From: Hydrogenimonas sp.
GTDB taxonomy: Bacteria > Campylobacterota > Campylobacteria > Campylobacterales > Hydrogenimonadaceae
Length of the DNA stretch: 18,883 bases
Assembly: GCF_029933015.1 (NCBI RefSeq)
Contig: NZ_JAOZOZ010000018.1
Coordinates: 1 to 18,883, forward strand
Reading direction: 5' to 3'
The translations under genes were made by a program, and so were the position numbers. This document shows, one piece after another, positions 7,711 through 14,207 of this stretch. The stretch's first letter is position 1. Every line of letters begins with the position of its first letter. The notes beneath the pieces were generated by a model that was not told the DNA's origin, did not search any database, and worked only from the letters and a program-made list of their open reading frames with translations.

Positions 7711-9048
7711 ATGAGAGGGAGCCTGAGTACGGTTCTGCTGTTTCTGTCGCTCTTTTTCGCCGCAACACTGACGGCGGCCGATCACGCCCCCCGGATGGAG
7801 CCCGATGCCGCGGCCGTACAGACGCAGGAAGCGACGACACACGACAAGTCGATCTTCGAGTTGCTCAAATCCTTCTACAAAACGACCGGCATCTACGCCC
7901 TGACGACGCCGGAAGCCGACGTGAAGGATGGAACCGGAGAGAAGATCGGCGCCTTTCACCAGACGTGGGGGCGCATCATCATGATCGGTGTGGCGATGGT
8001 GCTCTTCTATCTGGCCATCGCCAAGGGATTCGAGCCGCTGCTGCTTCTGCCCATCGGTTTCGGGGGCCTGCTGGCCAACGTCCCACTGGCCAACATGACC
8101 GGGCCTGACGGATTTCTGGGCATCATCTACAACGCCGGTATCGCCAACGAGTTTTTCCCGCTTCTGATCTTCATGGGAGTCGGAGCTATGACCGATTTCG
8201 GACCGCTGCTGGCCAATCCCAAGACCGCACTGCTGGGCGGTGCGGCGCAGTTTGGCATCTTCGCCACGCTGATCGGTGCGGCGGCGCTGAGCCAATACAC
8301 GTCGCTTTTCGACTTCTCGCTTCAGGATTGTGCCGCGATCTCGATCATCGGGGGTGCCGACGGGCCCACCTCCATCTTCATCGCGGCCAAGCTGGCGCCC
8401 GACCTGCTGGGTGCCATCGCCGTGGCGGCCTACTCCTACATGGCGCTGGTGCCGGTGATCCAGCCTCCCATCATGCGGGCGCTGACGACGAAGGAGGAGC
8501 GCAGCATCGTCATGAAACAGCAGCGGAAGGTCCATCGGCTCGAGAAGCTCTTTTTGCCGCTCATCATCCTGATCCTGAGTATCCTGATCCTTCCCGAATC
8601 GACACCGCTGATCGGCGCCTTCACCTTCGGCAACTTCGCCAAGGAGTCGGGTGTGGTGAACCGTCTGAGCGAAACGATGCAGAACTCGCTGATCAATATC
8701 GTCACGATTCTGCTGGGGCTGGGCGTAGGCTCCAAACTGGCGGCCGAGAAGTTTCTCGTCTCCGATACGCTGGGGATCCTTTTTTTGGGGCTTCTGGCCT
8801 TCGCCATCGGCACCGCTTCGGGTGTGCTGATGGGCAAACTGATGAACCGTTTCTACGACGAGCCGATCAATCCTCTCATCGGTGCGGCCGGCGTTTCGGC
8901 CGTGCCGATGGCGGCCCGCGTGGTCAACAAGGTGGGGCTCGAAGAGAACCACAGCAATATCCTCGTCATGCACGCCATGGGGCCCAACGTGGCCGGCGTC
9001 ATCGGTTCGGCCGTGACGGCGGGTATTTTGATCTCGATTTTCAGTTAG
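7711..9048 (+). CDS. oadB: oxaloacetate decarboxylase beta subunit, sodium pump
   Basis: This 445-aa polytopic membrane protein decarboxylates carboxybiotin and exports Na+. Diagnostic segments are FMGVGAMTDFGPL (about 154-166) and IIGGADGPTSIF (D217 is the conserved membrane aspartate), with a final AMGPNVAGVIGSAV. Two starts are adjacent, GTG 7708 and ATG 7711; ATG 7711 is preferred because AGGAG (7700-7704) then has a 6-base spacer. The N-terminus carries an extra hydrophobic segment (residues 6-22) ending in a signal-peptide-like TLTAADHA and a roughly 60-residue linker before the conserved core. It sits in the gamma-alpha-beta operon immediately after oadA. Confidence 0.92.
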   Translation: MRGSLSTVLLFLSLFFAATLTAADHAPRMEPDAAAVQTQEATTHDKSIFELLKSFYKTTGIYALTTPEADVKDGTGEKIGAFHQTWGRIIMIGVAMVLFYLAIAKGFEPLLLLPIGFGGLLANVPLANMTGPDGFLGIIYNAGIANEFFPLLIFMGVGAMTDFGPLLANPKTALLGGAAQFGIFATLIGAAALSQYTSLFDFSLQDCAAISIIGGADGPTSIFIAAKLAPDLLGAIAVAAYSYMALVPVIQPPIMRALTTKEERSIVMKQQRKVHRLEKLFLPLIILILSILILPESTPLIGAFTFGNFAKESGVVNRLSETMQNSLINIVTILLGLGVGSKLAAEKFLVSDTLGILFLGLLAFAIGTASGVLMGKLMNRFYDEPINPLIGAAGVSAVPMAARVVNKVGLEENHSNILVMHAMGPNVAGVIGSAVTAGILISIFS

Positions 9049-9058
9049 GGTACGGACG

Positions 9059-10093
9059 ATGACATCTTCGTCGGTTCTACGCTTCGTCGTCGGTTTCGCC
9101 GCTGTCGTCGTCATCGTGGCGGGACTCAAGGCCGCAGCACCGCTGCTGGTCCCTTTCATCCTGTCGCTCTTCATCGCCCTGCTTCTTTCTCCGCTGCTTC
9201 AGTGGCTCGTGCGCAAAGGTGTGCCCAAAGCCCTCGCCTTCGCGATGGTCATCCTTTTTGTTTTCGTCCTTTTCGTCTCTTTGACGGGGCTCGTGAGCTC
9301 CTACGTGGCCGATCTCTTCGCCCATGCCGACGACTGGCAGGCGGCGATGGTCGAAAACCTGCATCAGTGGATTCTCTACCTGGACAACAGGGGCATCCAT
9401 GTGGATCAGGAGCTCTTCTTTTCGATGGTGCAGCCCCAGAAACTTTTCGGTTTCACCCTTTCGCTGGTCAAGAACACGTCGATGCTCCTCTCCAACTCTC
9501 TGCTGATCTTCTTCACCGTCGTTTTCATGCTGATCGAATCCTTCACGATCAAGAAGAAGATCCGCTATATCGAGAAGTTCGGCACTTCCGGCCTCTCCGA
9601 GCGGATCGACGCTTTCACCGACCGGATCAACCACTATTTCACCCTCAAAACCTTCACGAGTCTGATCACCGGACTCTGGATCGTCGCCGTGCTCTACTTT
9701 TTCGACGTGCCCTATCCGATACTGTGGGGGATCGGAGGGTTCATGTTAAACTTCATTCCGGTGATCGGATCGATCATCGCGGCGATTCCTCCCGTGCTTT
9801 TGACCCTGGCAATCCACGGTTTTTCGGACGCTTTCTGGGTGACCGGATGGTTTCTGGTCATCAATGTCACCATCGGCAATCTTCTGGAACCGAGAATCAT
9901 GGGACGGGGTCTGGAGCTTTCGGAACTGGTGGTTTTCGTCTCGCTGGTATTCTGGGGATGGGTTTTCGGCAAAGTGGGGATGCTGCTGGCCGTACCGCTG
10001 ACGATGGTGGTGAAGTTCGCCCTCGAGGCGAGCCGTTCGACGCGATGGATCGCCGTGCTGCTGTCGGATAATATAAAAAGAGAGATGAAATGA
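9059..10093 (+). CDS. AI-2E / PerM family membrane transporter
   Basis: This 344-aa protein has several hydrophobic helices: two near the N-terminus (about 9-45), one near 60-82, one near 141-160, then a C-terminal cluster. Family marks are GGFMLNFIPVIGSIIAAIPP (227-246), LEPRIMGRG (276-284) and FWGWVFGKVGMLLAVPLTM (298-316). The family (formerly UPF0118/DUF20) includes proteins proposed to export autoinducer-2 and others acting as Na+/H+ antiporters; the substrate here is unknown. The ATG at 9059 lies 10 bases after the oadB stop, so it is probably cotranscribed with the sodium pump. An ion-linked role is conceivable but is inference. Its stop overlaps the next gene's ATG (ATGA). Confidence 0.85.
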   Translation: MTSSSVLRFVVGFAAVVVIVAGLKAAAPLLVPFILSLFIALLLSPLLQWLVRKGVPKALAFAMVILFVFVLFVSLTGLVSSYVADLFAHADDWQAAMVENLHQWILYLDNRGIHVDQELFFSMVQPQKLFGFTLSLVKNTSMLLSNSLLIFFTVVFMLIESFTIKKKIRYIEKFGTSGLSERIDAFTDRINHYFTLKTFTSLITGLWIVAVLYFFDVPYPILWGIGGFMLNFIPVIGSIIAAIPPVLLTLAIHGFSDAFWVTGWFLVINVTIGNLLEPRIMGRGLELSELVVFVSLVFWGWVFGKVGMLLAVPLTMVVKFALEASRSTRWIAVLLSDNIKREMK

Positions 10094-10911
10094 GAAAAAT
10101 CCTGTCGATTCTTCTGCTGAGTATGACGCTTTTCGCCGCTTCGGTGAAGGAGGGTGTCGAACGCTTCGAAAAGGGTGATTTTTTCGAGGCCCAGAAGATT
10201 TTCATGCCGCTGGCCAAGGCGGGCGACCCCGAAGCGGAGTTCTATCTGGGTCTGCTCTATTTTACCGGTGACGGAGGCGAGAAAAATCTCGAAGAGGCCG
10301 GCAACTGGTTCGAAAAGGCCGCCAAACGCAGAGATCCCGGGGCGAAAGGGAAGGTTTTCAAAGGGATCAGCAAGGAGTACGACAGGGCACTGTACTGGTA
10401 CACGAAAATCGCACAGAGCGGCCACGTCAAGGCGCAGTTCTATCTGGGTGTCATGTACGCCGCCGGCCGGGATCTCGATATCGACTACAAAAAGTCCGCC
10501 TACTGGTTCGAAAAAGCGGCCAAACAGGGCGACGAACTCGCCCAGCTCAACATAGGGATGTACTACATCGAAGGGCTGGGTGTAGACAAAGATATCGAAA
10601 AAGGGATCCATTGGCTTGAGAAGGCGGCCGAGCAGGGTAACCTGAAGGCCCAGAACTATCTGGGATATCTCTTCGCCAGCGGTGAGCGCGTCAATCAGGA
10701 TTACGACCGGGCGCGACATTGGTATCTCAAGGCGGCCGAACAGGGGTATCCTACGGCCCAGTACAACCTGGCACTGATGTACTGTCTGGCCAAAGGAGTC
10801 GAAAAAGATCTGAAACAGTGCGCCTACTGGACGAAAAAGGCTTACAACAACGGACTGAAAAAGCAGGCATCCGCTCTTTGGAACAAATACGAGCTCTGGA
10901 AATTCGAGTAG
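10090..10911 (+). CDS. secreted Sel1-repeat (Hcp-like) protein
   Basis: This 273-aa protein has an N-terminal Sec signal peptide (MRKILSILLLSMTLFAAS, cleavage probably around residue 17). It is followed by roughly six Sel1-type TPR-like repeats of about 36 residues, recognisable by repeated AQFYLGVMYAAG and YWFEKAAKQGD blocks. Such solenoids bind proteins or peptides and occur widely as Hcp proteins in Helicobacter and relatives. Unlike classical Hcp repeats, most units here lack the paired cysteines; only the last has two (CLAKGVEKDLKQC). A spacer between the second and third units (GKVFKGISKEYD) breaks the periodicity. The start overlaps the transporter stop (ATGA), so it is the last gene of the oad operon. 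Its partner is unknown. Confidence 0.85.
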   Translation: MRKILSILLLSMTLFAASVKEGVERFEKGDFFEAQKIFMPLAKAGDPEAEFYLGLLYFTGDGGEKNLEEAGNWFEKAAKRRDPGAKGKVFKGISKEYDRALYWYTKIAQSGHVKAQFYLGVMYAAGRDLDIDYKKSAYWFEKAAKQGDELAQLNIGMYYIEGLGVDKDIEKGIHWLEKAAEQGNLKAQNYLGYLFASGERVNQDYDRARHWYLKAAEQGYPTAQYNLALMYCLAKGVEKDLKQCAYWTKKAYNNGLKKQASALWNKYELWKFE

Positions 10912-10932
10912 AACTCCACTAGGAGTTTTTTT
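10912..10932 (+). terminator. intrinsic terminator of the oad operon
   Basis: Perfect 6-bp arms AACTCC and GGAGTT flank a four-base ACTA loop and are followed directly by five more T. It begins right after the stop of the Sel1 gene and closes the oadG-oadA-oadB-permease-sel1 unit. Confidence 0.88.
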
Positions 10933-10977
10933 CGGAAAAACAATCAACTTATCGTTTTTCTATTTGTTGTCAAGTGT

Positions 10978-11014
10978 TATAAAAAATACAGACTCGATAC
11001 GATAAAATCGAGTC
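10978..11014 (+). promoter_or_regulatory. CetB-like gene promoter with overlapping palindrome
   Basis: A TATAAA at 10978-10983 would start transcription near 10990, exactly where a perfect palindrome begins: GACTCGAT (10991-10998), eight bases, ATCGAGTC (11007-11014). A second -10-like TAAAAT (11003-11008) lies inside the palindrome. The arrangement resembles an operator sitting on the promoter. A leader hairpin in the mRNA is the alternative reading. Confidence 0.5.
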
Positions 11015-11041
11015 ACGAAGTTTTGGACTTGGAGCATATAA

Positions 11042-11566
11042 ATGGGTAGAAACAGATTTGTCAACAGACTGACCGGCAAAGAGATACGAAGGAACGATCC
11101 GGTGGATGAAGAGGTCGTGTTCGAAGGCGGGGTGATGATCACGGAGACGGATCGTGAAGGTTTCATTACCTATGCGAACAAGAAATTCCAGGAGATGACC
11201 GGGTACAGCAAAGAGGATCTCATCGGTGTATCCCACAGTATCATCAGGCATCCCGATATGCCCAAAGGCGCCTTTCGGAGCATGTGGAAAACACTCTCGG
11301 AGGGGAAAGTCTGGAGAGGGTATGTGAAAAACCTTCGAAAAGACGGAAGATACTACTGGGTTCTGGTCTACGCCCAACCCAAATACGACGAGAACGGTAA
11401 TGTCATCGGCTATATCGCCGGCAGAAAGATCGCCGATCCGGAGAGGGTCGAAGAGATAGAAAAGATCTATGCCGAGCACCATGGTGACGAATTCATCGAC
11501 GCCGATGTCTTCGAGTGCCAGTACGACGAGTATCTGCGGAACGGAAAGGTCGAAAGCGGGGAGTGA
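11042..11566 (+). CDS. CetB-like stand-alone Aer-type PAS redox sensor
   Basis: This 174-aa protein is almost entirely one PAS domain with no HAMP, methyl-accepting or kinase part. The segment IIRHPDMPKGAF is the Aer signature: R69, H70 and D72, and W91 in VWRGYVKN, correspond to residues needed for FAD binding in E. coli Aer. C. jejuni CetB has the same single-PAS architecture and pairs with the transducer CetA for energy taxis. No cetA-like gene lies in this window, so the partner must be elsewhere, or the protein serves another signalling protein. The C-terminal tail after residue 145 is acidic. The ATG at 11042 follows GGAG at 11031-11034. It is monocistronic, bounded by the oad terminator and by tRNA-Leu on the opposite strand. 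Confidence 0.85.
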   Translation: MGRNRFVNRLTGKEIRRNDPVDEEVVFEGGVMITETDREGFITYANKKFQEMTGYSKEDLIGVSHSIIRHPDMPKGAFRSMWKTLSEGKVWRGYVKNLRKDGRYYWVLVYAQPKYDENGNVIGYIAGRKIADPERVEEIEKIYAEHHGDEFIDADVFECQYDEYLRNGKVESGE

Positions 11567-11665
11567 TTTCATCCCTGTCCGTTCAAAAGAGGAAGCCGAA
11601 TCTCAACAGTCGGGTTCTTGTGTAATATCGATTTGGTTTGGTTGGATCGTTGTCGTTTGAAGAAG
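11567..11665. other. 99-bp gap with no recognised gene
   Basis: This stretch lies between the CetB-like stop and the 3' end of the minus-strand tRNA. No credible gene or strong hairpin is visible; a short GT-rich run (TTTGG units near 11630-11642) is the only low-complexity feature. It should hold the 3' ends of both convergent transcripts. Confidence 0.5.
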
Positions 11666-11752
11666 TGGTGCGGACGAGAGGACTTGAACCTCCACGGGCT
11701 AATGCCCACTAGAACCTGAATCTAGCGCGTCTACCAATTCCGCCACGTCCGC
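11666..11752 (-). tRNA. tRNA-Leu, anticodon CAG, CCA encoded
   Basis: On the minus strand the acceptor stem GCGGACG (11752-11746) pairs with CGTCCGC (11676-11670), followed by A and an encoded CCA (11668-11666). The anticodon loop TTCAGGT in the stem CTAGA/TCTAG gives anticodon CAG, which reads CUG leucine codons. The long variable arm (a TGGGC/GCCCG hairpin) is the class II feature expected of tRNA-Leu. The T-loop GGTTCAAGTCC is normal. Total length is 87 nt. CUG codons are frequent in the neighbouring genes. Confidence 0.96.
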
Positions 11753-11767
11753 GTAAATTGGAATGCA

Positions 11768-11773
11768 AGTATA
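11768..11773 (-). promoter_or_regulatory. -10 box of the tRNA-Leu promoter
   Basis: TATACT on the minus strand lies 15 bases upstream of the mature tRNA 5' end and is preceded by a T-rich tract (TTGCTTTTG). It would start transcription about 9 bases before the tRNA. Confidence 0.5.
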
Positions 11774-11801
11774 CAAAAGCAATCTTAAATGTTTGTTTAA
11801 A

Positions 11802-11807
11802 TAAAAT
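11802..11807 (+). promoter_or_regulatory. -10 box of the hisD promoter
   Basis: TAAAAT in an AT-rich stretch (TTGTTTAAATAAAATAG) lies 31 bases upstream of the hisD ATG. It is divergent from the tRNA-Leu promoter within the same 86-bp intergenic region. Confidence 0.5.
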
Positions 11808-11838
11808 AGTCATATTGAAAATTCGCGAGGAAAAAACG

Positions 11839-13128
11839 ATGCTTTTGATCAGAACCACCGAAAAAGATTTCAAAGAGAAGTTCGACGAGCTGCTGGGCCG
11901 CGGCGCGATGGATATGGAGCATGTCGCTTCCATCGTCTCCGGAATAATCAAGGAGAGCCGCCGCGAGGGTACTGCGGCGCTGACGCGGCATATCCAAAAG
12001 TTCGACCGTTGGGAAGTTAAAAACGACAGTGACCTGATGATCGACCCCAAAGAGATGAAAAAAGCCTACGACGCGCTCGACGACGCGCTTCGAGACGCGC
12101 TGCATCTGGCCTACGACCGTATCAAAGCCTACCACGAAAAACAGATGCCAAAAAGCTGGATCGATTTCGACGAAGCGGGCAACACGCTGGGTCAGAAGGT
12201 GACGCCGGTGGATCGGGCGGGGCTCTACATTCCGGGCGGCAAGGCGGCCTATCCCAGTTCGCTGCTGATGAATGCCATTCCCGCCATCGTGGCGGGTGTG
12301 GGAGAGATCGTCGTGGCCACGCCGACACCCGACAACGAGATCAACCATCTGGTCCTGGCGGCCGCACATCTGTGCGGCATCGAAAAGATGTTCAAGATGG
12401 GAGGTGCCAGTGCCATCGCGGCGATGGCCTACGGTACCGAAACGGTTCCCAAAGTGGATGTCATCACGGGGCCCGGCAACATCTTCGTCGCGACGGCGAA
12501 AAAACTGGTCTACGGCGATGTCAACATCGACATGATCGCGGGTCCCAGCGAGATCGGCATTCTGGCCGACGGCACGGCGATTCCCGAGTATCTGGCCATC
12601 GATCTGCTCTCCCAGGCCGAGCACGACGAGATGGCCAGCTCCATTCTGATCACGCCCGACGCCGAACTGGCGGAGATCGTCCGTGAGACGGTCTACCTGG
12701 AGCTCGGAAAGCTGGAGCGCGAAATCATAGCCCGCAAATCGATCGAGGAGCGCGGCGCGATCATCGTCACCGAAACGATGGAGGAGGCGATCGACCTGAT
12801 GAACCGCATCGCGCCCGAACATCTGGAGGTGATGACGGCCAACCCCTTCGAACTGCTGCCGAAGATCAGACACGCCGGCGCCATCTTCATGGGCCATTTC
12901 ACCCCCGAGCCCATCGGCGACTATATCGCCGGGCCCAACCATACGCTTCCCACGGGCGGCACGGCGAAATTCTATTCGCCCCTGAACGTGGAGAATTTCC
13001 TGAAAAAATCCTCGATCATCGCCATGAGCGAGGAGGGGATCAACGCCATCGGCGAAGCGTGCGCCCTGCTGGCCAACACCGAAGGGCTGACGGCCCACGA
13101 AAAATCGGTCCGTATCCGTCTCAAATAA
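11839..13128 (+). CDS. hisD: histidinol dehydrogenase
   Basis: This 429-aa zinc enzyme oxidises L-histidinol to L-histidine in two NAD-dependent steps, the end of histidine biosynthesis. Residues align with E. coli HisD at an offset of one: zinc ligands Q259, H262, D361 and H420, and the catalytic pair E327-H328 in APEHLE. DRAGLYIPGG (125-134) and the GPGNIF segment (211-216) are signature blocks. The frame is open back to 11758, but the ATG at 11839 has GAGGA at 11826-11830 and gives the family's standard N-terminus. It is not next to other his genes, the scattered arrangement usual in Campylobacterota. It appears monocistronic and is convergent with mutY. Confidence 0.96.
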   Translation: MLLIRTTEKDFKEKFDELLGRGAMDMEHVASIVSGIIKESRREGTAALTRHIQKFDRWEVKNDSDLMIDPKEMKKAYDALDDALRDALHLAYDRIKAYHEKQMPKSWIDFDEAGNTLGQKVTPVDRAGLYIPGGKAAYPSSLLMNAIPAIVAGVGEIVVATPTPDNEINHLVLAAAHLCGIEKMFKMGGASAIAAMAYGTETVPKVDVITGPGNIFVATAKKLVYGDVNIDMIAGPSEIGILADGTAIPEYLAIDLLSQAEHDEMASSILITPDAELAEIVRETVYLELGKLEREIIARKSIEERGAIIVTETMEEAIDLMNRIAPEHLEVMTANPFELLPKIRHAGAIFMGHFTPEPIGDYIAGPNHTLPTGGTAKFYSPLNVENFLKKSSIIAMSEEGINAIGEACALLANTEGLTAHEKSVRIRLK

Positions 13129-13137
13129 AATGTTGCA

Positions 13138-13163
13138 CAGATCGTGGGTCTGCCCGCGATCTG
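13138..13163. terminator. 11-bp hairpin between hisD and mutY
   Basis: Arms CAGATCGTGGG (13138-13148) and CCCGCGATCTG (13153-13163) pair completely, with one G-T wobble, around a TCTG loop. It begins 9 bases after the hisD stop. A T-rich tract follows only in the minus direction (ACATTTTATTT), so it may end mutY transcription and slow hisD transcription. Confidence 0.6.
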
Positions 13164-13165
13164 AT

Positions 13166-13182
13166 GGGGATCGCCCATCCCC
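13166..13182. terminator. second hairpin between hisD and mutY
   Basis: GGGGAT (13166-13171) and ATCCCC (13177-13182) pair around CGCCC. An alternative, GATGGG/CCCATC, overlaps it. Standing 2 bases after the first hairpin, it adds to a probable bidirectional termination zone. Confidence 0.45.
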
Positions 13183-13197
13183 TGCACCTCCGTGAAG

Positions 13198-14160
13198 TTA
13201 CAAAAGCGTCAGCTTCTGCAATCTGGCGAAAATCTTCTTTTCCAGACTCGACGTGGCAATCGAATGCAGCTCTTTTACGTCGATCCACTCTCCCTCCGGA
13301 TTCTTCTTGCCCCGATATCTGTAGAGTTCGGCGATGCGTCTGAAATGGGTATAGTCGTGAACGATCTCGAAGAGCTTTTCTCCCTCTTTCGGAGCGGTTT
13401 CCGTCGACGGCAGCTCCCAAAGGCCCCCCAGCAGATCGCCTTTGCGCTTTCGCATCAGAATCTTCGCGCCATTTTCCACGAGCAGGTAGCATCTGCGCTT
13501 TACGGGACGGTTTTTGGCCCGTTTGGGTGCGGGGTAATCCTGCGGGGCGGAGCGTCCCAGACATTTTCTCTCAAGCGGACATGTGTCGCAGTCGGGATTT
13601 TTCGGCAGGCAGACCGTGGCGCCGATATCCATCATCGCCTGGTTGTAGGTGTAGGGATTCTCTCTGTCCAGAAGCGTTTCGGCCAGTTGCCAGAGCTCCT
13701 TTTCGGTCGCCTTCTTTCGGGCGAAGAAGCGGTAGAGAATGCGCCGGACGTTGGCGTCGAGGATCGGTACGGGAGCGTGGACGCTGAAAGCGGCGATGGC
13801 GTGGGCCGTGCTTTTGCCGATGCCGGGGAGTCTGACGAGTTCCCCGGGATCGGTGGGCAGCCGAGGGGCGGCGATCCGTGCCGTCTCGTGGATATAACGG
13901 GCGCGCCTGTAGTATCCCAGACCCTGCCAGGCGTGCAGCACGTCGTCGAGTGTCGCCTCGGCGATGCTTTTAAGGGTGGGGAATCGATCCAGAAAAGGGA
14001 AATAGAAGCGCTCCAGGACCGTTTTGACCTGGGTCTGCTGCAGCATCATCTCGCTGATGTAGATGAGATAGGGATCGTCGGTTTTTCTCCAGGGCAGATC
14101 ATGGCGTCCGCAGCGTTCGTACCATGTTCCGATATCGGTGTGAATATCGCTATAATTCAT
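13198..14160 (-). CDS. mutY: A/G-specific adenine glycosylase MutY
   Basis: This 320-aa base-excision repair enzyme removes adenine mispaired with 8-oxoguanine. Seen in order: catalytic glutamate E37 in SEMMLQQTQV; helix-hairpin-helix LPGIGKSTAHA (111-121); catalytic aspartate D135 in VPILDANV; the 4Fe-4S loop C184-x6-C191-x2-C194-x5-C200; and a C-terminal NUDIX-like 8-oxoG recognition domain from about residue 215 (KILMRKRKGDLLGGLWELP). Length is slightly short of E. coli MutY (350 aa). The start at 14160 has no Shine-Dalgarno sequence, but a perfect TATAAT lies seven bases upstream, suggesting a leaderless mRNA. It is divergent from the first FIST kinase with a 47-bp gap. Confidence 0.94.
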   Translation of the reverse strand: MNYSDIHTDIGTWYERCGRHDLPWRKTDDPYLIYISEMMLQQTQVKTVLERFYFPFLDRFPTLKSIAEATLDDVLHAWQGLGYYRRARYIHETARIAAPRLPTDPGELVRLPGIGKSTAHAIAAFSVHAPVPILDANVRRILYRFFARKKATEKELWQLAETLLDRENPYTYNQAMMDIGATVCLPKNPDCDTCPLERKCLGRSAPQDYPAPKRAKNRPVKRRCYLLVENGAKILMRKRKGDLLGGLWELPSTETAPKEGEKLFEIVHDYTHFRRIAELYRYRGKKNPEGEWIDVKELHSIATSSLEKKIFARLQKLTLL

Positions 14161-14167
14161 AAAGCGG

Positions 14168-14177
14168 ATTATATCAT
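14168..14177. promoter_or_regulatory. overlapping divergent -10 boxes of mutY and FIST kinase 1
   Basis: On the minus strand TATAAT occupies 14168-14173, seven bases from the mutY ATG. On the plus strand TATCAT (14172-14177) is the best -10-like hexamer upstream of the first FIST kinase. Both promoters would share the same few bases in a 47-bp gap. The plus-strand box is weaker, and the kinase promoter could instead lie inside mutY. Confidence 0.45.
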
Positions 14178-14207
14178 CGAGAGGGCAGATCCCGAAAAGG
14201 AAATTTT

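Noticed and set aside
5689..9174. 1161-aa open frame on the minus strand across oadA and oadB
   Set aside because: It is antisense to two clearly conserved genes, is rich in His/Arg/Gly/Asp runs typical of GC-rich shadow frames, and shows no recognisable domain.
9712..10947. 411-aa minus-strand frame across the permease and Sel1 genes
   Set aside because: Apparent repeats are only the antisense image of the Sel1 repeats.
11020..11041. Sigma-54 promoter before the CetB-like gene (TTGGAC...)
   Set aside because: The GG/GC spacing and bases do not fit the TGGCAC-N5-TTGC consensus.
11758..11838. N-terminal extension of hisD back to 11758
   Set aside because: The stretch is AT-rich promoter sequence next to the tRNA; ATG 11839 has a good ribosome site and gives the standard HisD N-terminus.
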